Below, piece by piece: positions 21,384-34,842 of a stretch of DNA of 64,000 nucleotides. Every line of letters starts with the position of its first letter. Within the stretch, counting starts at the first letter, position 1. Both the position numbers and the translations under genes were made by a program. The notes beneath the pieces were generated by a model. It saw nothing but the letters and a program-made list of their open reading frames with translations, was not told where the DNA came from and ran no database searches. This DNA is from Aphelocoma coerulescens (Eukaryota > Chordata > Aves > Passeriformes > Corvidae), in assembly GCF_041296385.1 (NCBI RefSeq), contig NW_027183581.1, positions 1 through 64,000 of the forward strand, written 5' to 3'.

Positions 21384-23651
21384 GGCTCTCCTGGGAGCCA
21401 CGGGTCACAAAGCACCGTGGGCTCTGTGCAGCCCCGCTGTGTCACAATGGCCGCTGGCTTCCACGAGCCCCCGCAGTGTCCCAGTGGGCCCCGTGGCTTT
21501 AGGAGTGGGTGGCTGGGAGTTGGTGCCAGCGGCTGGGGGAGCAGCAGCAGGGACTGTGTGTGGACAGTGCCATGGCCACTTGTGTGGCCACTGGTGTCTC
21601 TGTGCCAGGCACAGCCGTGGTGTGTAACACCGGCTCTGGGTCCTTTGGCTGTGCAGGTGGCAGTCACGGCCTGGAGCAGGGCTGCTCCCGGGGGACAGCC
21701 TGGGGCAGGAGGCTGCTGGAGATTCATTCCCCACACTCCTTGTCATGAGGTGCTCAGAGTGATTGGAAAGGCTGTTGGCAGCAGGCAGTTCTCTGGGTTC
21801 AAGCTGTGGAGCTGTCAGCGGGAATGCAAAGGCCAAGCTGGTGAGCCTTTTGTCCTGGTGCCTTTAGTGTGTGAGCAGTCCCTGGTGCCGTTGTCTTTGG
21901 ATCCTGAGTGTGGGAGAGGCAAGGCTTAGGATGGTGCGTAGAGCTGAGAAGGAAAGTGCCGAGAGCAGCGTGTGTGCTGCTGCTTTGAGGGGTGCAGTTG
22001 AAGTTGTAGGCAGCAAGAGCTTTCTCAGCTGGCCCTTTTGTGAGCTCTGCTTTTGCCAGATGACTTCCATCTTACCCTCTTACCATCTTAGCCTCTCATT
22101 TTTGCATATCCCAAACCCCCTTCCAAACATCCAGCAGCTGCTTGTAAAGAAGAAGTCCTAGAACAAAAAGCCAGTGCTGCCTTTCATAGCCCCTTTGCTG
22201 TCTATGAAGTAGAGGAAAGAAGCTAGTGAGACGCACTTTCTTTCTCAACTCCATAGAGCGCATCCTTCTCTCAAGGTGGCAGAGTCCTTGGCGGAAGTGA
22301 AGCATCTGCAGCTGCAGTTCAGACTGAGAGATGTGCCAGGACAGGAAACATTTGCTGACCTTCCCTGTTCCCTGTGCAACATGATTCTCGCATCCCAGTC
22401 ACTTTCACATACCTTCGGTATCCCTGAGTCCAAGCAGCTAAAGCTCACAGAGACAGAAGTGTCAGGAAGGAAAACGTTGCAAAAGCACCCCCTTCTCTTA
22501 TCAGCATATAAATTGTGCACAACAGGCTGCGGCACCGAACCTTCCTTCTCAGATAGACATGCCATCACACTTTTCACTCTTGCAGCTCGGTTGAAAAGCT
22601 CCAGCAGCTGCTCCCGCAATAGCAAAAGGTTCTAGAAGTGAAAGCCAGTTTGGGGCTGCACCTTCTCCTTGCCGCATGTAAGCCACACCAAACTCCCTGA
22701 TGCACTCTGTCCTCCCCTTCTCAAAGGAGTAGACGGTGGCATCAGGACACACCTGTGTCCCAGCAGCTGGGTGCCCAGCCGGGAGCAGGAGCAGGGCTGG
22801 GGCTGCTCCCAAAGTTGCCCCGCCCCAATGCCAGAGCCGGACATATGCTGAGGGGGGGCTGGATCAGGCTTTATTGTCCAGCTGCATGCCAGGAGTGAGC
22901 ACAAAATCTACCTGCATTCTCTGCAGCATGCCATCCTGGAGCAGAGCCATTGCCAAAGGAAGCCGTGAGCCCGTGCCAAGCCAGTGCCGGAGTGGGATCC
23001 TAGCAGCACCTGTGGAAGCCGGGAGAGAGGAGCCCACCTGGAGCAGGTTCGTGCAGGATTAATCATCCCGTGGCTTCCCACCAGGGTCCTGTTGCTTCCA
23101 AAAGGCCCCACAGTGTCACTGTGGCCCCTCGGTTCCACCAGGTTCCATAGCGTCACTGTGGTGCCCAGGGTTCCGTCAGCTTCGCCAGCATCCCCACGGT
23201 CTGCAGAGCTCCCCGAGCTTCTGTGGTGTCACAGTGGAGGCAGGGTTGCATCAGGTTCCATAGCATCAGCACGGTCTCCAGGGCTCCCAGAGGTTCTGTG
23301 GTGTCACAGTGGAGGCAGGGTTGCATCAGGTTCCATAGCATCACCACAGTCTCCAGGGCTCCCTGAGCTTCTGTGGTGTCACAGTGGAGGCAGGGTTGCA
23401 TCAGGTTCCATAGCATCAGCACGGTCTCCAGGGCTCCCAGAGGTTCTGTGGTGTCACAGAGGAGGCAGGGTTGCATCAGGTTCCATAGCATCACCACGGT
23501 CTCCAGGGCTCCAAGAGCTTCTGTGGTGTCACAGAGGAGGCAGGGTTGCATCAGGTTCAATAGCATCAGCACGGTCTCCAGGGCTCCCCTGAGCTTCTGT
23601 GGTGGTGTCACAGAGGAGCCAGGCTTCCTTGTAGTTCCCCAGCATCACAAA
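21384..23651. repeat. Monomer 10 (2268 bp, 5-copy minisatellite)
   Basis: Common-type unit; I noticed no private substitutions. It is the best candidate for an array consensus of the 2268-bp class. Confidence 0.95.
23215..23590. repeat. 75-bp minisatellite, 5 copies (monomer 10)
   Basis: Copy types 1, 2, 1, 4, 5. Confidence 0.95.
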
Positions 23652-25844
23652 GGCTCTCCTGGGAGCCACGGGTCACAAAGCACCGTGGGCTCTGTGCAGC
23701 CCCGCTGTGTCACAATGGCCGCTGGCTTCCACGAGCCCCCGCAGTGTCCCAGTGGGCCCCGTGGCTTTAGGAGTGGGTGGCTGGGAGTTGGTGCCAGCGG
23801 CTGGGGGAGCAGCAGCAGGGACTGTGTGTGGACAGTGCCATGGCCACTTGTGTGGCCACTGGTGTCTCTGTGCCAGGCACAGCCGTGGTGTGTAACACCG
23901 GCTCTGGGTCCTTTGGCTGTGCAGGTGGCAGTCACGGCCTGGAGCAGGGCTGCTCCCGGGGGACAGCCTGGGGCAGGAGGCTGCTGGAGATTCATTCCCC
24001 ACACTCCTTGTCATGAGGTGCTCAGAGTGATTGGAAAGGCTGTTGGCAGCAGGCAGTTCTCTGGGTTCAAGCTGTGGAGCTGTCAGCGGGAATGCAAAGG
24101 CCAAGCTGGTGAGCCTTTTGTCCTGGTGCCTTTAGTGTGTGAGCAGTCCCTGGTGCCGTTGTCTTTGGATCCTGAGTGTGGGAGAGGCAAGGCTTAGGAT
24201 GGTGCGTAGAGCTGAGAAGGAAAGTGCCGAGAGCAGCGTGTGTGCTGCTGCTTTGAGGGGTGCAGTTGAAGTTGTAGGCAGCAAGAGCTTTCTCAGCTGG
24301 CCCTTTTGTGAGCTCTGCTTTTGCCAGATGACTTCCATCTTACCCTCTTACCATCTTAGCCTCTCATTTTTGCATATCCCAAACCCCCTTCCAAACATCC
24401 AGCAGCTGCTTGTAAAGAAGAAGTCCTAGAACAAAAAGCCAGTGCTGCCTTTCATAGCCCCTTTGCTGTCTATGAAGTAGAGGAAAGAAGCTAGTGAGAC
24501 GCACTTTCTTTCTCAACTCCATAGAGCGCATCCTTCTCTCAAGGTGGCAGAGTCCTTGGCGGAAGTGAAGCATCTGCAGCTGCAGTTCAGACTGAGAGAT
24601 GTGCCAGGACAGGAAACATTTGCTGACCTTCCCTGTTCCCTGTGCAACATGATTCTCGCATCCCAGTCACTTTCACATACCTTCGGTATCCCTGAGTCCA
24701 AGCAGCTAAAGCTCACAGAGACAGAAGTGTCAGGAAGGAAAACGTTGCAAAAGCACCCCCTTCTCTTATCAGCATATAAATTGTGCACAACAGGCTGCGG
24801 CACCGAACCTTCCTTCTCAGATAGACATGCCATCACACTTTTCACTCTTGCAGCTCGGTTGAAAAGCTCCAGCAGCTGCTCCCGCAATAGCAAAAGGTTC
24901 TAGAAGTGAAAGCCAGTTTGGGGCTGCACCTTCTCCTTGCCGCATGTAAGCCACACCAAACTCCCTGATGCACTCTGTCCTCCCCTTCTCAAAGGAGTAG
25001 ACGGTGGCATCAGGACACACCTGTGTCCCAGCAGCTGGGTGCCCAGCCGGGAGCAGGAGCAGGGCTGGGGCTGCTCCCAAAGTTGCCCCGCCCCAATGCC
25101 AGAGCCGGACATATGCTGAGGGGGGGCTGGATCAGGCTTTATTGTCCAGCTGCATGCCAGGAGTGAGCACAAAATCTACCTGCATTCTCTGCAGCATGCC
25201 ATCCTGGAGCAGAGCCATTGCCAAAGGAAGCCGTGAGCCCGTGCCAAGCCAGTGCCGGAGTGGGATCCTAGCAGCACCTGTGGAAGCCGGGAGAGAGGAG
25301 CCCACCTGGAGCAGGTTCGTGCAGGATTAATCATCCCGTGGCTTCCCACCAGGGTCCTGTTGCTTCCAAAAGGCCCCACAGTGTCACTGTGGCCCCTCGG
25401 TTCCACCAGGTTCCATAGCGTCACTGTGGTGCCCAGGGTTCCATCAGCTTCGCCAGCATCCCCACGGTCTGCAGAGCTCCCCGAGCTTCTGTGGTGTCAC
25501 AGTGGAGGCAGGGTTGCATCAGGTTCCATAGCATCAGCACGGTCTCCAGGGCTCCCAGAGGTTCTGTGGTGTCACAGTGGAGGCAGGGTTGCATCAGGTT
25601 CCATAGCATCACCACAGTCTCCAGGGCTCCCTGAGCTTCTGTGGTGTCACAGTGGAGGCAGGGTTGCATCAGGTTCCATAGCATCAGCACGGTCTCCAGG
25701 GCTCCCAGAGGTTCTGTGGTGTCACAGAGGAGGCAGGGTTGCATCAGGTTCCATAGCATCAGCACGGTCTCCAGGGCTCCCCTGAGCTTCTGTGGTGGTG
25801 TCACAGAGGAGCCAGGCTTCCTTGTAGTTCCCCAGCATCACAAA
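23652..25844. repeat. Monomer 11 (2193 bp, 4-copy minisatellite)
   Basis: Private A at 25443 (ttccatcagc for ttccgtcagc). It is the last unit of the left half with gttgcaaa before the gttccaaa type appears in unit 12. Confidence 0.95.
25483..25783. repeat. 75-bp minisatellite, 4 copies (monomer 11)
   Basis: Copy types 1, 2, 1, 3. Confidence 0.95.
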
Positions 25845-28112
25845 GGCTCTCCTGGGAGCCACGGGTCACAAAGCACCGTGGGCTCTGTGCAGCCCCGCTG
25901 TGTCACAATGGCCGCTGGCTTCCACGAGCCCCCGCAGTGTCCCAGTGGGCCCCGTGGCTTTAGGAGTGGGTGGCTGGGAGTTGGTGCCAGCGGCTGGGGG
26001 AGCAGCAGCAGGGACTGTGTGTGGACAGTGCCATGGCCACTTGTGTGGCCACTGGTGTCTCTGTGCCAGGCACAGCCGTGGTGTGTAACACCGGCTCTGG
26101 GTCCTTTGGCTGTGCAGGTGGCAGTCACGGCCTGGAGCAGGGCTGCTCCCGGGGGACAGCCTGGGGCAGGAGGCTGCTGGAGATTCATTCCCCACACTCC
26201 TTGTCATGAGGTGCTCAGAGTGATTGGAAAGGCTGTTGGCAGCAGGCAGTTCTCTGGGTTCAAGCTGTGGAGCTGTCAGCGGGAATGCAAAGGCCAAGCT
26301 GGTGAGCCTTTTGTCCTGGTGCCTTTAGTGTGTGAGCAGTCCCTGGTGCCGTTGTCTTTGGATCCTGAGTGTGGGAGAGGCAAGGCTTAGGATGGTGCGT
26401 AGAGCTGAGAAGGAAAGTGCCGAGAGCAGCGTGTGTGCTGCTGCTTTGAGGGGTGCAGTTGAAGTTGTAGGCAGCAAGAGCTTTCTCAGCTGGCCCTTTT
26501 GTGAGCTCTGCTTTTGCCAGATGACTTTCATCTTACCTTCTTACCATCTTAGCCTCTCATTTTTGCATATCCCAAACCCCCTTCCAAACATCCAGCAGCT
26601 GCTTGTAAAGAAGAAGTCCTAGAACAAAAAGCCAGTGCTGCCTTTCATAGCCCCTTTGCTGTCTATGAAGTAGAGGAAAGAAGCTAGTGAGACGCACTTT
26701 CTTTCTCAACTCCATAGAGCGCATCCTTCTCTCAAGGTGGCAGAGTCCTTGGCGGAAGTGAAGCATCTGCAGCTGCAGTTCAGACTGAGAGATGTGCCAG
26801 GACAGGAAACATTTGCTGACCTTCCCTGTTCCCTGTGCAACATGATTCTCGCATCCCAGTCACTTTCACATACCTTCGGTATCCCTGAGTCCAAGCAGCT
26901 AAAGCTCACAGAGACAGAAGTGTCAGGAAGGAAAACGTTCCAAAAGCACCCCCTTCTCTTATCAGCATATAAATTGTGCACAACAGGCTGCGGCACCGAA
27001 CCTTCCTTCTCAGATAGACATGCCATCACACTTTTCACTCTTGCAGCTCGGTTGAAAAGCTCCAGCAGCTGCTCCCGCAATAGCAAAAGGTTCTAGAAGT
27101 GAAAGCCAGTTTGGGGCTGCACCTTCTCCTTGCCGCATGTAAGCCACACCAAACTCCCTGATGCACTCTGTCCTCCCCTTCTCAAAGGAGTAGACGGTGG
27201 CATCAGGACACACCTGTGTCCCAGCAGCTGGGTGCCCAGCCGGGAGCAGGAGCAGGGCTGGGGCTGCTCCCAAAGTTGCCCCGCCCCAATGCCAGAGCCG
27301 GACATATGCTGAGGGGGGGCTGGATCAGGCTTTATTGTCCAGCTGCATGCCAGGAGTGAGCACAAAATCTACCTGCATTCTCTGCAGCATGCCATCCTGG
27401 AGCAGAGCCATTGCCAAAGGAAGCCGTGAGCCCGTGCCAAGCCAGTGCCGGAGTGGGATCCTAGCAGCACCTGTGGAAGCCGGGAGAGAGGAGCCCACCT
27501 GGAGCAGGTTCGTGCAGGATTAATCATCCCGTGGCTTCCCACCAGGGTCCTGTTGCTTCCAAAAGGCCCCACAGTGTCACTGTGGCCCCTCGGTTCCACC
27601 AGGTTCCATAGCGTCACTGTGGTGCCCAGGGTTCCGTCAGCTTCGCCAGCATCCCCACGGTCTGCAGAGCTCCCCGAGCTTCTGTGGTGTCACAGTGGAG
27701 GCAGGGTTGCATCAGGTTCCATAGCATCAGCACGGTCTCCAGGGCTCCCAGAGGTTCTGTGGTGTCACAGTGGAGGCAGGGTTGCATCAGGTTCCATAGC
27801 ATCACCACAGTCTCCAGGGCTCCCTGAGCTTCTGTGGTGTCACAGTGGAGGCAGGGTTGCATCAGGTTCCATAGCATCAGCACGGTCTCCAGGGCTCCCA
27901 GAGGTTCTGTGGTGTCACAGAGGAGGCAGGGTTGCATCAGGTTCCATAGCATCACCACGGTCTCCAGGGCTCCAAGAGCTTCTGTGGTGTCACAGAGGAG
28001 GCAGGGTTGCATCAGGTTCAATAGCATCAGCACAGTCTCAAGGGCTCCCCTGAGCTTCTGTGGTGGTGTCACAGAGGAGCCAGGCTTCCTTGTAGTTCCC
28101 CAGCATCACAAA
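25845..28112. repeat. Monomer 12 (2268 bp, 5-copy minisatellite)
   Basis: First unit with gttccaaa. It has taccttct for taccctct at 26538, shared only with units 15, 18 and 21, i.e. every third unit. Private changes are T at 26528 and A at 28040; A at 28034 is shared with unit 16. Confidence 0.95.
27676..28051. repeat. 75-bp minisatellite, 5 copies (monomer 12)
   Basis: Copy types 1, 2, 1, 4, 5; the fifth copy has two extra changes, A at 28034 and A at 28040. Confidence 0.95.
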
Positions 28113-30380
28113 GGCTCTCCTGGGAGCCACGGGTCACAAAGCACCGTGGGCTCTGTGCAGCCCCGCTGTGTCACAATGGCCGCTGGCTTCCACGAGCCCC
28201 CGCAGTGTCCCAGTGGGCCCCGTGGCTTTAGGAGTGGGTGGCTGGGAGTTGGTGCCAGCGGCTGGGGGAGCAGCAGCAGGGACTGTGTGTGGACAGTGCC
28301 ATGGCCACTTGTGTGGCCACTGGTGTCTCTGTGCCAGGCACAGCCGTGGTGTGTAACACCGGCTCTGGGTCCTTTGGCTGTGCAGGTGGCAGTCACGGCC
28401 TGGAGCAGGGCTGCTCCCGGGGGACAGCCTGGGGCAGGAGGCTGCTGGAGATTCATTCCCCACACTCCTTGTCATGAGGTGCTCAGAGTGATTGGAAAGG
28501 CTGTTGGCAGCAGGCAGTTCTCTGGGTTCAAGCTGTGGAGCTGTCAGCGGGAATGCAAAGGCCAAGCTGGTGAGCCTTTTGTCCTGGTGCCTTTAGTGTG
28601 TGAGCAGTCCCTGGTGCCATTGTCTTTGGATCCTGAGTGTGGGAGAGGCAAGGCTTAGGATGGTGCGTAGAGCTGAGAAGGAAAGTGCCGAGAGCAGCGT
28701 GTGTGCTGCTGCTTTGAGGGGTGCAGTTGAAGTTGTAGGCAGCAAGAGCTTTCTCAGCTGGCCCTTTTGTGAGCTCTGCTTTTGCCAGATGACTTCCATC
28801 TTACCCTCTTACCATCTTAGCCTCTCATTTTTGCATATCCCAAACCCCCTTCCAAACATCCAGCAGCTGCTTGTAAAGAAGAAGTCCTAGAACAAAAAGC
28901 CAGTGCTGCCTTTCATAGCCCCTTTGCTGTCTATGAAGTAGAGGAAAGAAGCTAGTGAGACGCACTTTCTTTCTCAACTCCATAGAGCGCATCCTTCTCT
29001 CAAGGTGGCAGAGTCCTTGGCGGAAGTGAAGCATCTGCAGCTGCAGTTCAGACTGAGAGATGTGCCAGGACAGGAAACATTTGCTGACCTTCCCTGTTCC
29101 CTGTGCAACATGATTCTCGCATCCCAGTCACTTTCACATACCTTCGGTATCCCTGAGTCCAAGCAGCTAAAGCTCACAGAGACAGAAGTGTCAGGAAGGA
29201 AAACGTTCCAAAAGCACCCCCTTCTCTTATCAGCATATAAATTGTGCACAACAGGCTGCGGCACCGAACCTTCCTTCTCAGATAGACATGCCATCACACT
29301 TTTCACTCTTGCAGCTCGGTTGAAAAGCTCCAGCAGCTGCTCCCGCAATAGCAAAAGGTTCTAGAAGTGAAAGCCAGTTTGGGGCTGCACCTTCTCCTTG
29401 CCGCATGTAAGCCACACCAAACTCCCTGATGCACTCTGTCCTCCCCTTCTCAAAGGAGTAGACGGTGGCATCAGGACACACCTGTGTCCCAGCAGCTGGG
29501 TGCCCAGCCGGGAGCAGGAGCAGGGCTGGGGCTGCTCCCAAAGTTGCCCCGCCCCAATGCCAGAGCCGGACATATGCTGAGGGGGGGCTGGATCAGGCTT
29601 TATTGTCCAGCTGCATGCCAGGAGTGAGCACAAAATCTACCTGCATTCTCTGCAGCATGCCATCCTGGAGCAGAGCCATTGCCAAAGGAAGCCGTGAGCC
29701 CGTGCCAAGCCAGTGCCGGAGTGGGATCCTAGCAGCACCTGTGGAAGCCGGGAGAGAGGAGCCCACCTGGAGCAGGTTCGTGCAGGATTAATCATCCCGT
29801 GGCTTCCCACCAGGGTCCTGTTGCTTCCAAAAGGCCCCACAGTGTCACTGTGGCCCCTCGGTTCCACCAGGTTCCATAGCGTCACTGTGGTGCCCAGGGT
29901 TCCGTCAGCTTCGCCAGCATCCCCACGGTCTGCAGAGCTCCCCGAGTTTCTGTGGTGTCACAGTGGAGGCAGGGTTGCATCAGGTTCCATAGCATCAGCA
30001 CGGTCTCCAGGGCTCCCAGAGGTTCTGTGGTGTCACAGTGGAGGCAGGGTTGCATCAGGTTCCATAGCATCACCACAGTCTCCAGGGCTCCCTGAGCTTC
30101 TGTGGTGTCACAGTGGAGGCAGGGTTGCATCAGGTTCCATAGCATCAGCACGGTCTCCAGGGCTCCCAGAGGTTCTGTGGTGTCACAGAGGAGGCAGGGT
30201 TGCATCAGGTTCCATAGCATCACCACGGTCTCCAGGGCTCCAAGAGCTTCTGTGGTGTCACAGAGGAGGCAGGGTTGCATCAGGTTCAATAGCATCAGCA
30301 CGGTCTCCAGGGCTCCCCTGAGCTTCTGTGGTGGTGTCACAGAGGAGCCAGGCTTCCTTGTAGTTCCCCAGCATCACAAA
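28113..30380. repeat. Monomer 13 (2268 bp, 5-copy minisatellite)
   Basis: Has gttccaaa. Private A at 28619 (gtgccattg) and T at 29947 in the first minisatellite copy (gagtttct). Confidence 0.95.
29944..30319. repeat. 75-bp minisatellite, 5 copies (monomer 13)
   Basis: Copy types 1, 2, 1, 4, 5; the first copy starts gagttt. Confidence 0.95.
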
Positions 30381-32573
30381 GGCTCTCCTGGGAGCCACGG
30401 GTCACAAAGCACCGTGGGCTCTGTGCAGCCCCGCTGTGTCACAATGGCCGCTGGCTTCCACGAGCCCCCGCAGTGTCCCAGTGGGCCCCGTGGCTTTAGG
30501 AGTGGGTGGCTGGGAGTTGGTGCCAGCGGCTGGGGGAGCAGCAGCAGGGACTGTGTGTGGACAGTGCCATGGCCACTTGTGTGGCCACTGGTGTCTCTGT
30601 GCCAGGCACAGCCGTGGTGTGTAACACCGGCTCTGGGTCCTTTGGCTGTGCAGGTGGCAGTCACGGCCTGGAGCAGGGCTGCTCCCGGGGGACAGCCTGG
30701 GGCAGGAGGCTGCTGGAGATTCATTCCCCACACTCCTTGTCATGAGGTGCTCAGAGTGATTGGAAAGGCTGTTGGCAGCAGGCAGTTCTCTGGGTTCAAG
30801 CTGTGGAGCTGTCAGCGGGAATGCAAAGGCCAAGCTGGTGAGCCTTTTGTCCTGGTGCCTTTAGTGTGTGAGCAGTCCCTGGTGCCGTTGTCTTTGGATC
30901 CTGAGTGTGGGAGAGGCAAGGCTTAGGATGGTGCGTAGAGCTGAGAAGGAAAGTGCCGAGAGCAGCGTGTGTGCTGCTGCTTTGAGGGGTGCAGTTGAAG
31001 TTGTAGGCAGCAAGAGCTTTCTCAGCTGGCCCTTTTGTGAGCTCTGCTTTTGCCAGATGACTTCCATCTTACCCTCTTACCATCTTAGCCTCTCATTTTT
31101 GCATATCCCAAACCCCCTTCCAAACATCCAGCAGCTGCTTGTAAAGAAGAAGTCCTAGAACAAAAAGCCAGTGCTGCCTTTCATAGCCCCTTTGCTGTCT
31201 ATGAAGTAGAGGAAAGAAGCTAGTGAGACGCACTTTCTTTCTCAACTCCATAGAGCGCATCCTTCTCTCAAGGTGGCAGAGTCCTTGGCGGAAGTGAAGC
31301 ATCTGCAGCTGCAGTTCAGACTGAGAGATGTGCCAGGACAGGAAACATTTGCTGACCTTCCCTGTTCCCTGTGCAACATGATTCTCGCATCCCAGTCACT
31401 TTCACATACCTTCGGTATCCCTGAGTCCAAGCAGCTAAAGCTCACAGAGACAGAAGTGTCAGGAAGGAAAACGTTGCAAAAGCACCCCCTTCTCTTATCA
31501 GCATATAAATTGTGCACAACAGGCTGCGGCACCGAACCTTCCTTCTCAGATAGACATGCCATCACACTTTTCACTCTTGCAGCTCGGTTGAAAAGCTCCA
31601 GCAGCTGCTCCCGCAATAGCAAAAGGTTCTAGAAGTGAAAGCCAGTTTGGGGCTGCACCTTCTCCTTGCCGCATGTAAGCCACACCAAACTCCCTGATGC
31701 ACTCTGTCCTCCCCTTCTCAAAGGAGTAGACGGTGGCATCAGGACACACCTGTGTCCCAGCAGCTGGGTGCCCAGCCGGGAGCAGGAGCAGGGCTGGGGC
31801 TGCTCCCAAAGTTGCCCCGCCCCAATGCCAGAGCCGGACATATGCTGAGGGGGGGCTGGATCAGGCTTTATTGTCCAGCTGCATGCCAGGAGTGAGCACA
31901 AAATCTACCTGCATTCTCTGCAGCATGCCATCCTGGAGCAGAGCCATTGCCAAAGGAAGCCGTGAGCCCGTGCCAAGCCAGTGCCGGAGTGGGATCCTAG
32001 CAGCACCTGTGGAAGCCGGGAGAGAGGAGCCCACCTGGAGCAGGTTCGTGCAGGATTAATCATCCCGTGGCTTCCCACCAGGGTCCTGTTGCTTCCAAAA
32101 GGCCCCACAGTGTCACTGTGGCCCCTCGGTTCCACCAGGTTCCATAGCGTCACTGTGGTGCCCAGGGTTCCGTCAGCTTCGCCAGCATCCCCACGGTCTG
32201 CAGAGCTCCCCGAGCTTCTGTGGTGTCACAGTGGAGGCAGGGTTGCATCAGGTTCCATAGCATCAGCACGGTCTCCAGGGCTCCCAGAGGTTCTGTGGTG
32301 TCACAGTGGAGGCAGGGTTGCATCAGGTTCCATAGCATCACCACAGTCTCCAGGGCTCCCTGAGCTTCTGTGGTGTCACAGTGGAGGCAGGGTTGCATCA
32401 GGTTCCATAGCATCAGCACGGTCTCCAGAGCTCCCAGAGGTTCTGTGGTGTCACAGAGGAGGCAGGGTTGCATCAGGTTCCATAGCATCACCACGGTCTC
32501 CAGGGCTCCCCTGAGCTTCTGTGGTGGTGTCACAGAGGAGCCAGGCTTCCTTGTAGTTCCCCAGCATCACAAA
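30381..32573. repeat. Monomer 14 (2193 bp, 4-copy minisatellite)
   Basis: Returns to gttgcaaa between units of the gttccaaa type. A at 32429 (ccagagctcc) in the third minisatellite copy is shared with unit 16. Confidence 0.95.
32212..32512. repeat. 75-bp minisatellite, 4 copies (monomer 14)
   Basis: Copy types 1, 2, 1, 4; the third copy has ccagagctcc. Confidence 0.95.
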
Positions 32574-34842
32574 GGCTCTCCTGGGAGCCACGGGTCACAA
32601 AGCACCGTGGGCTCTGTGCAGCCCCGCTGTGTCACAATGGCCGCTGGCTTCCACGAGCCCCCGCAGTGTCCCAGTGGGCCCCGTGGCTTTAGGAGTGGGT
32701 GGCTGGGAGTTGGTGCCAGCGGCTGGGGGAGCAGCAGCAGGGACTGTGTGTGGACAGTGCCATGGCCACTTGTGTGGCCACTGGTGTCTCTGTGCCAGGC
32801 ACAGCCGTGGTGTGTAACACCGGCTCTGGGTCCTTTGGCTGTGCAGGTGGCAGTCACGGCCTGGAGCAGGGCTGCTCCCGGGGGACAGCCTGGGGCAGGA
32901 GGCTGCTGGAGATTCATTCCCCACACTCCTTGTCATGAGGTGCTCAGAGTGATTGGAAAGGCTGTTGGCAGCAGGCAGTTCTCTGGGTTCAAGCTGTGGA
33001 GCTGTCAGCGGGAATGCAAAGGCCAAGCTGGTGAGCCTTTTGTCCTGGTGCCTTTAGTGTGTGAGCAGTCCCTGGTGCCGTTGTCTTTGGATCCTGAGTG
33101 TGGGAGAGGCAAGGCTTAGGATGGTGCGTAGAGCTGAGAAGGAAAGTGCCGAGAGCAGCGTGTGTGCTGCTGCTTTGAGGGGTGCAGTTGAAGTTGTAGG
33201 CAGCAAGAGCTTTCTCAGCTGGCCCTTTTGTGAGCTCTGCTTTTGCCAGATGACTTCCATCTTACCTTCTTACCATCTTAGCCTCTCATTTTTGCATATC
33301 CCAAACCCCCTTCCAAACATCCAGCAGCTGCTTGTAAAGAAGAAGTCCTAGAACAAAAAGCCAGTGCTGCCTTTCATAGCCCCTTTGCTGTCTATGAAGT
33401 AGAGGAAAGAAGCTAGTGAGACGCACTTTCTTTCTCAACTCCATAGAGCGCATCCTTCTCTCAAGGTGGCAGAGTCCTTGGCGGAAGTGAAGCATCTGCA
33501 GCTGCAGTTCAGACTGAGAGATGTGCCAGGACAGGAAACATTTGCTGACCTTCCCTGTTCCCTGTGCAACATGATTCTCGCATCCCAGTCACTTTCACAT
33601 ACCTTCGGTATCCCTGAGTCCAAGCAGCTAAAGCTCACAGAGACAGAAGTGTCAGGAAGGAAAACGTTCCAAAAGCACCCCCTTCTCTTATCAGCATATA
33701 AATTGTGCACAACAGGCTGCGGCACCGAACCTTCCTTCTCAGATAGACATGCCATCACACTTTTCACTCTTGCAGCTCGGTTGAAAAGCTCCAGCAGCTG
33801 CTCCCGCAATAGCAAAAGGTTCTAGAAGTGAAAGCCAGTTTGGGGCTGCACCTTCTCCTTGCCGCATGTAAGCCACACCAAACTCCCTGATGCACTCTGT
33901 CCTCCCCTTCTCAAAGGAGTAGACGGTGGCATCAGGACACACCTGTGTCCCAGCAGCTGGGTGCCCAGCCGGGAGCAGGAGCAGGGCTGGGGCTGCTCCC
34001 AAAGTTGCCCCGCCCCAATGCCAGAGCCGGACATATGCTGAGGGGGGGCTGGATCAGGCTTTATTGTCCAGCTGCATGCCAGGAGTGAGCACAAAATCTA
34101 CCTGCATTCTCTGCAGCATGCCATCCTGGAGCAGAGCCATTGCCAAAGGAAGCCGTGAGCCCGTGCCAAGCCAGTGCCGGAGTGGGATCCTAGCAGCACC
34201 TGTGGAAGCCGGGAGAGAGGAGCCCACCTGGAGCAGGTTCGTGCAGGATTAATCATCCCGTGGCTTCCCACCAGGGTCCTGTTGCTTCCAAAAGGCCCCA
34301 CAGTGTCACTGTGGCCCCTCGGTTCCACCAGGTTCCATAGCGTCACTGTGGTGCCCAGGGTTCCGTCAGCTTCGCCAGCATCCCCACGGTCTGCAGAGCT
34401 CCCCGAGCTTCTGTGGTGTCACAGTGGAGGCAGGGTTGCATCAGGTTCCATAGCATCAGCACGGTCTCCAGGGCTCCCAGAGGTTCTGTGGTGTCACAGT
34501 GGAGGCAGGGTTGCATCAGGTTCCATAGCATCACCACAGTCTCCAGGGCTCCCTGAGCTTCTGTGGTGTCACAGTGGAGGCAGGGTTGCATCAGGTTCCA
34601 TAGCATCAGCACGGTCTCCAGGGCTCCCAGAGGTTCTGTGGTGTCACAGAGGAGGCAGGGTTGCATCAGGTTCCATAGCATCACCACGGTCTCCAGGGCT
34701 CCAAGAGCTTCTGTGGTGTCACAGAGGAGGCAGGGTTGCAATCAGGTTCAATAGCATCAGCACGGTCTCCAGGGCTCCCCTGAGCTTCTGTGGTGGTGTC
34801 ACAGAGGAGCCAGGCTTCCTTGTAGTTCCCCAGCATCACAAA
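32574..34842. repeat. Monomer 15 (2269 bp, 5-copy minisatellite with a 1-bp insertion)
   Basis: Has gttccaaa and taccttct. One extra A at 34740/34741 (ttgcaatcagg for ttgcatcagg) in the fifth minisatellite copy is the only non-75-bp length change I found in the array. It shifts frame and joins two plus-strand open frames into one of 404 codons (34174-35388). I read that as chance, not a gene. Confidence 0.95.
34405..34781. repeat. 75-bp minisatellite, 5 copies (monomer 15)
   Basis: Copy types 1, 2, 1, 4, 5; the fifth copy has the one-base insertion at 34740/34741. Confidence 0.95.
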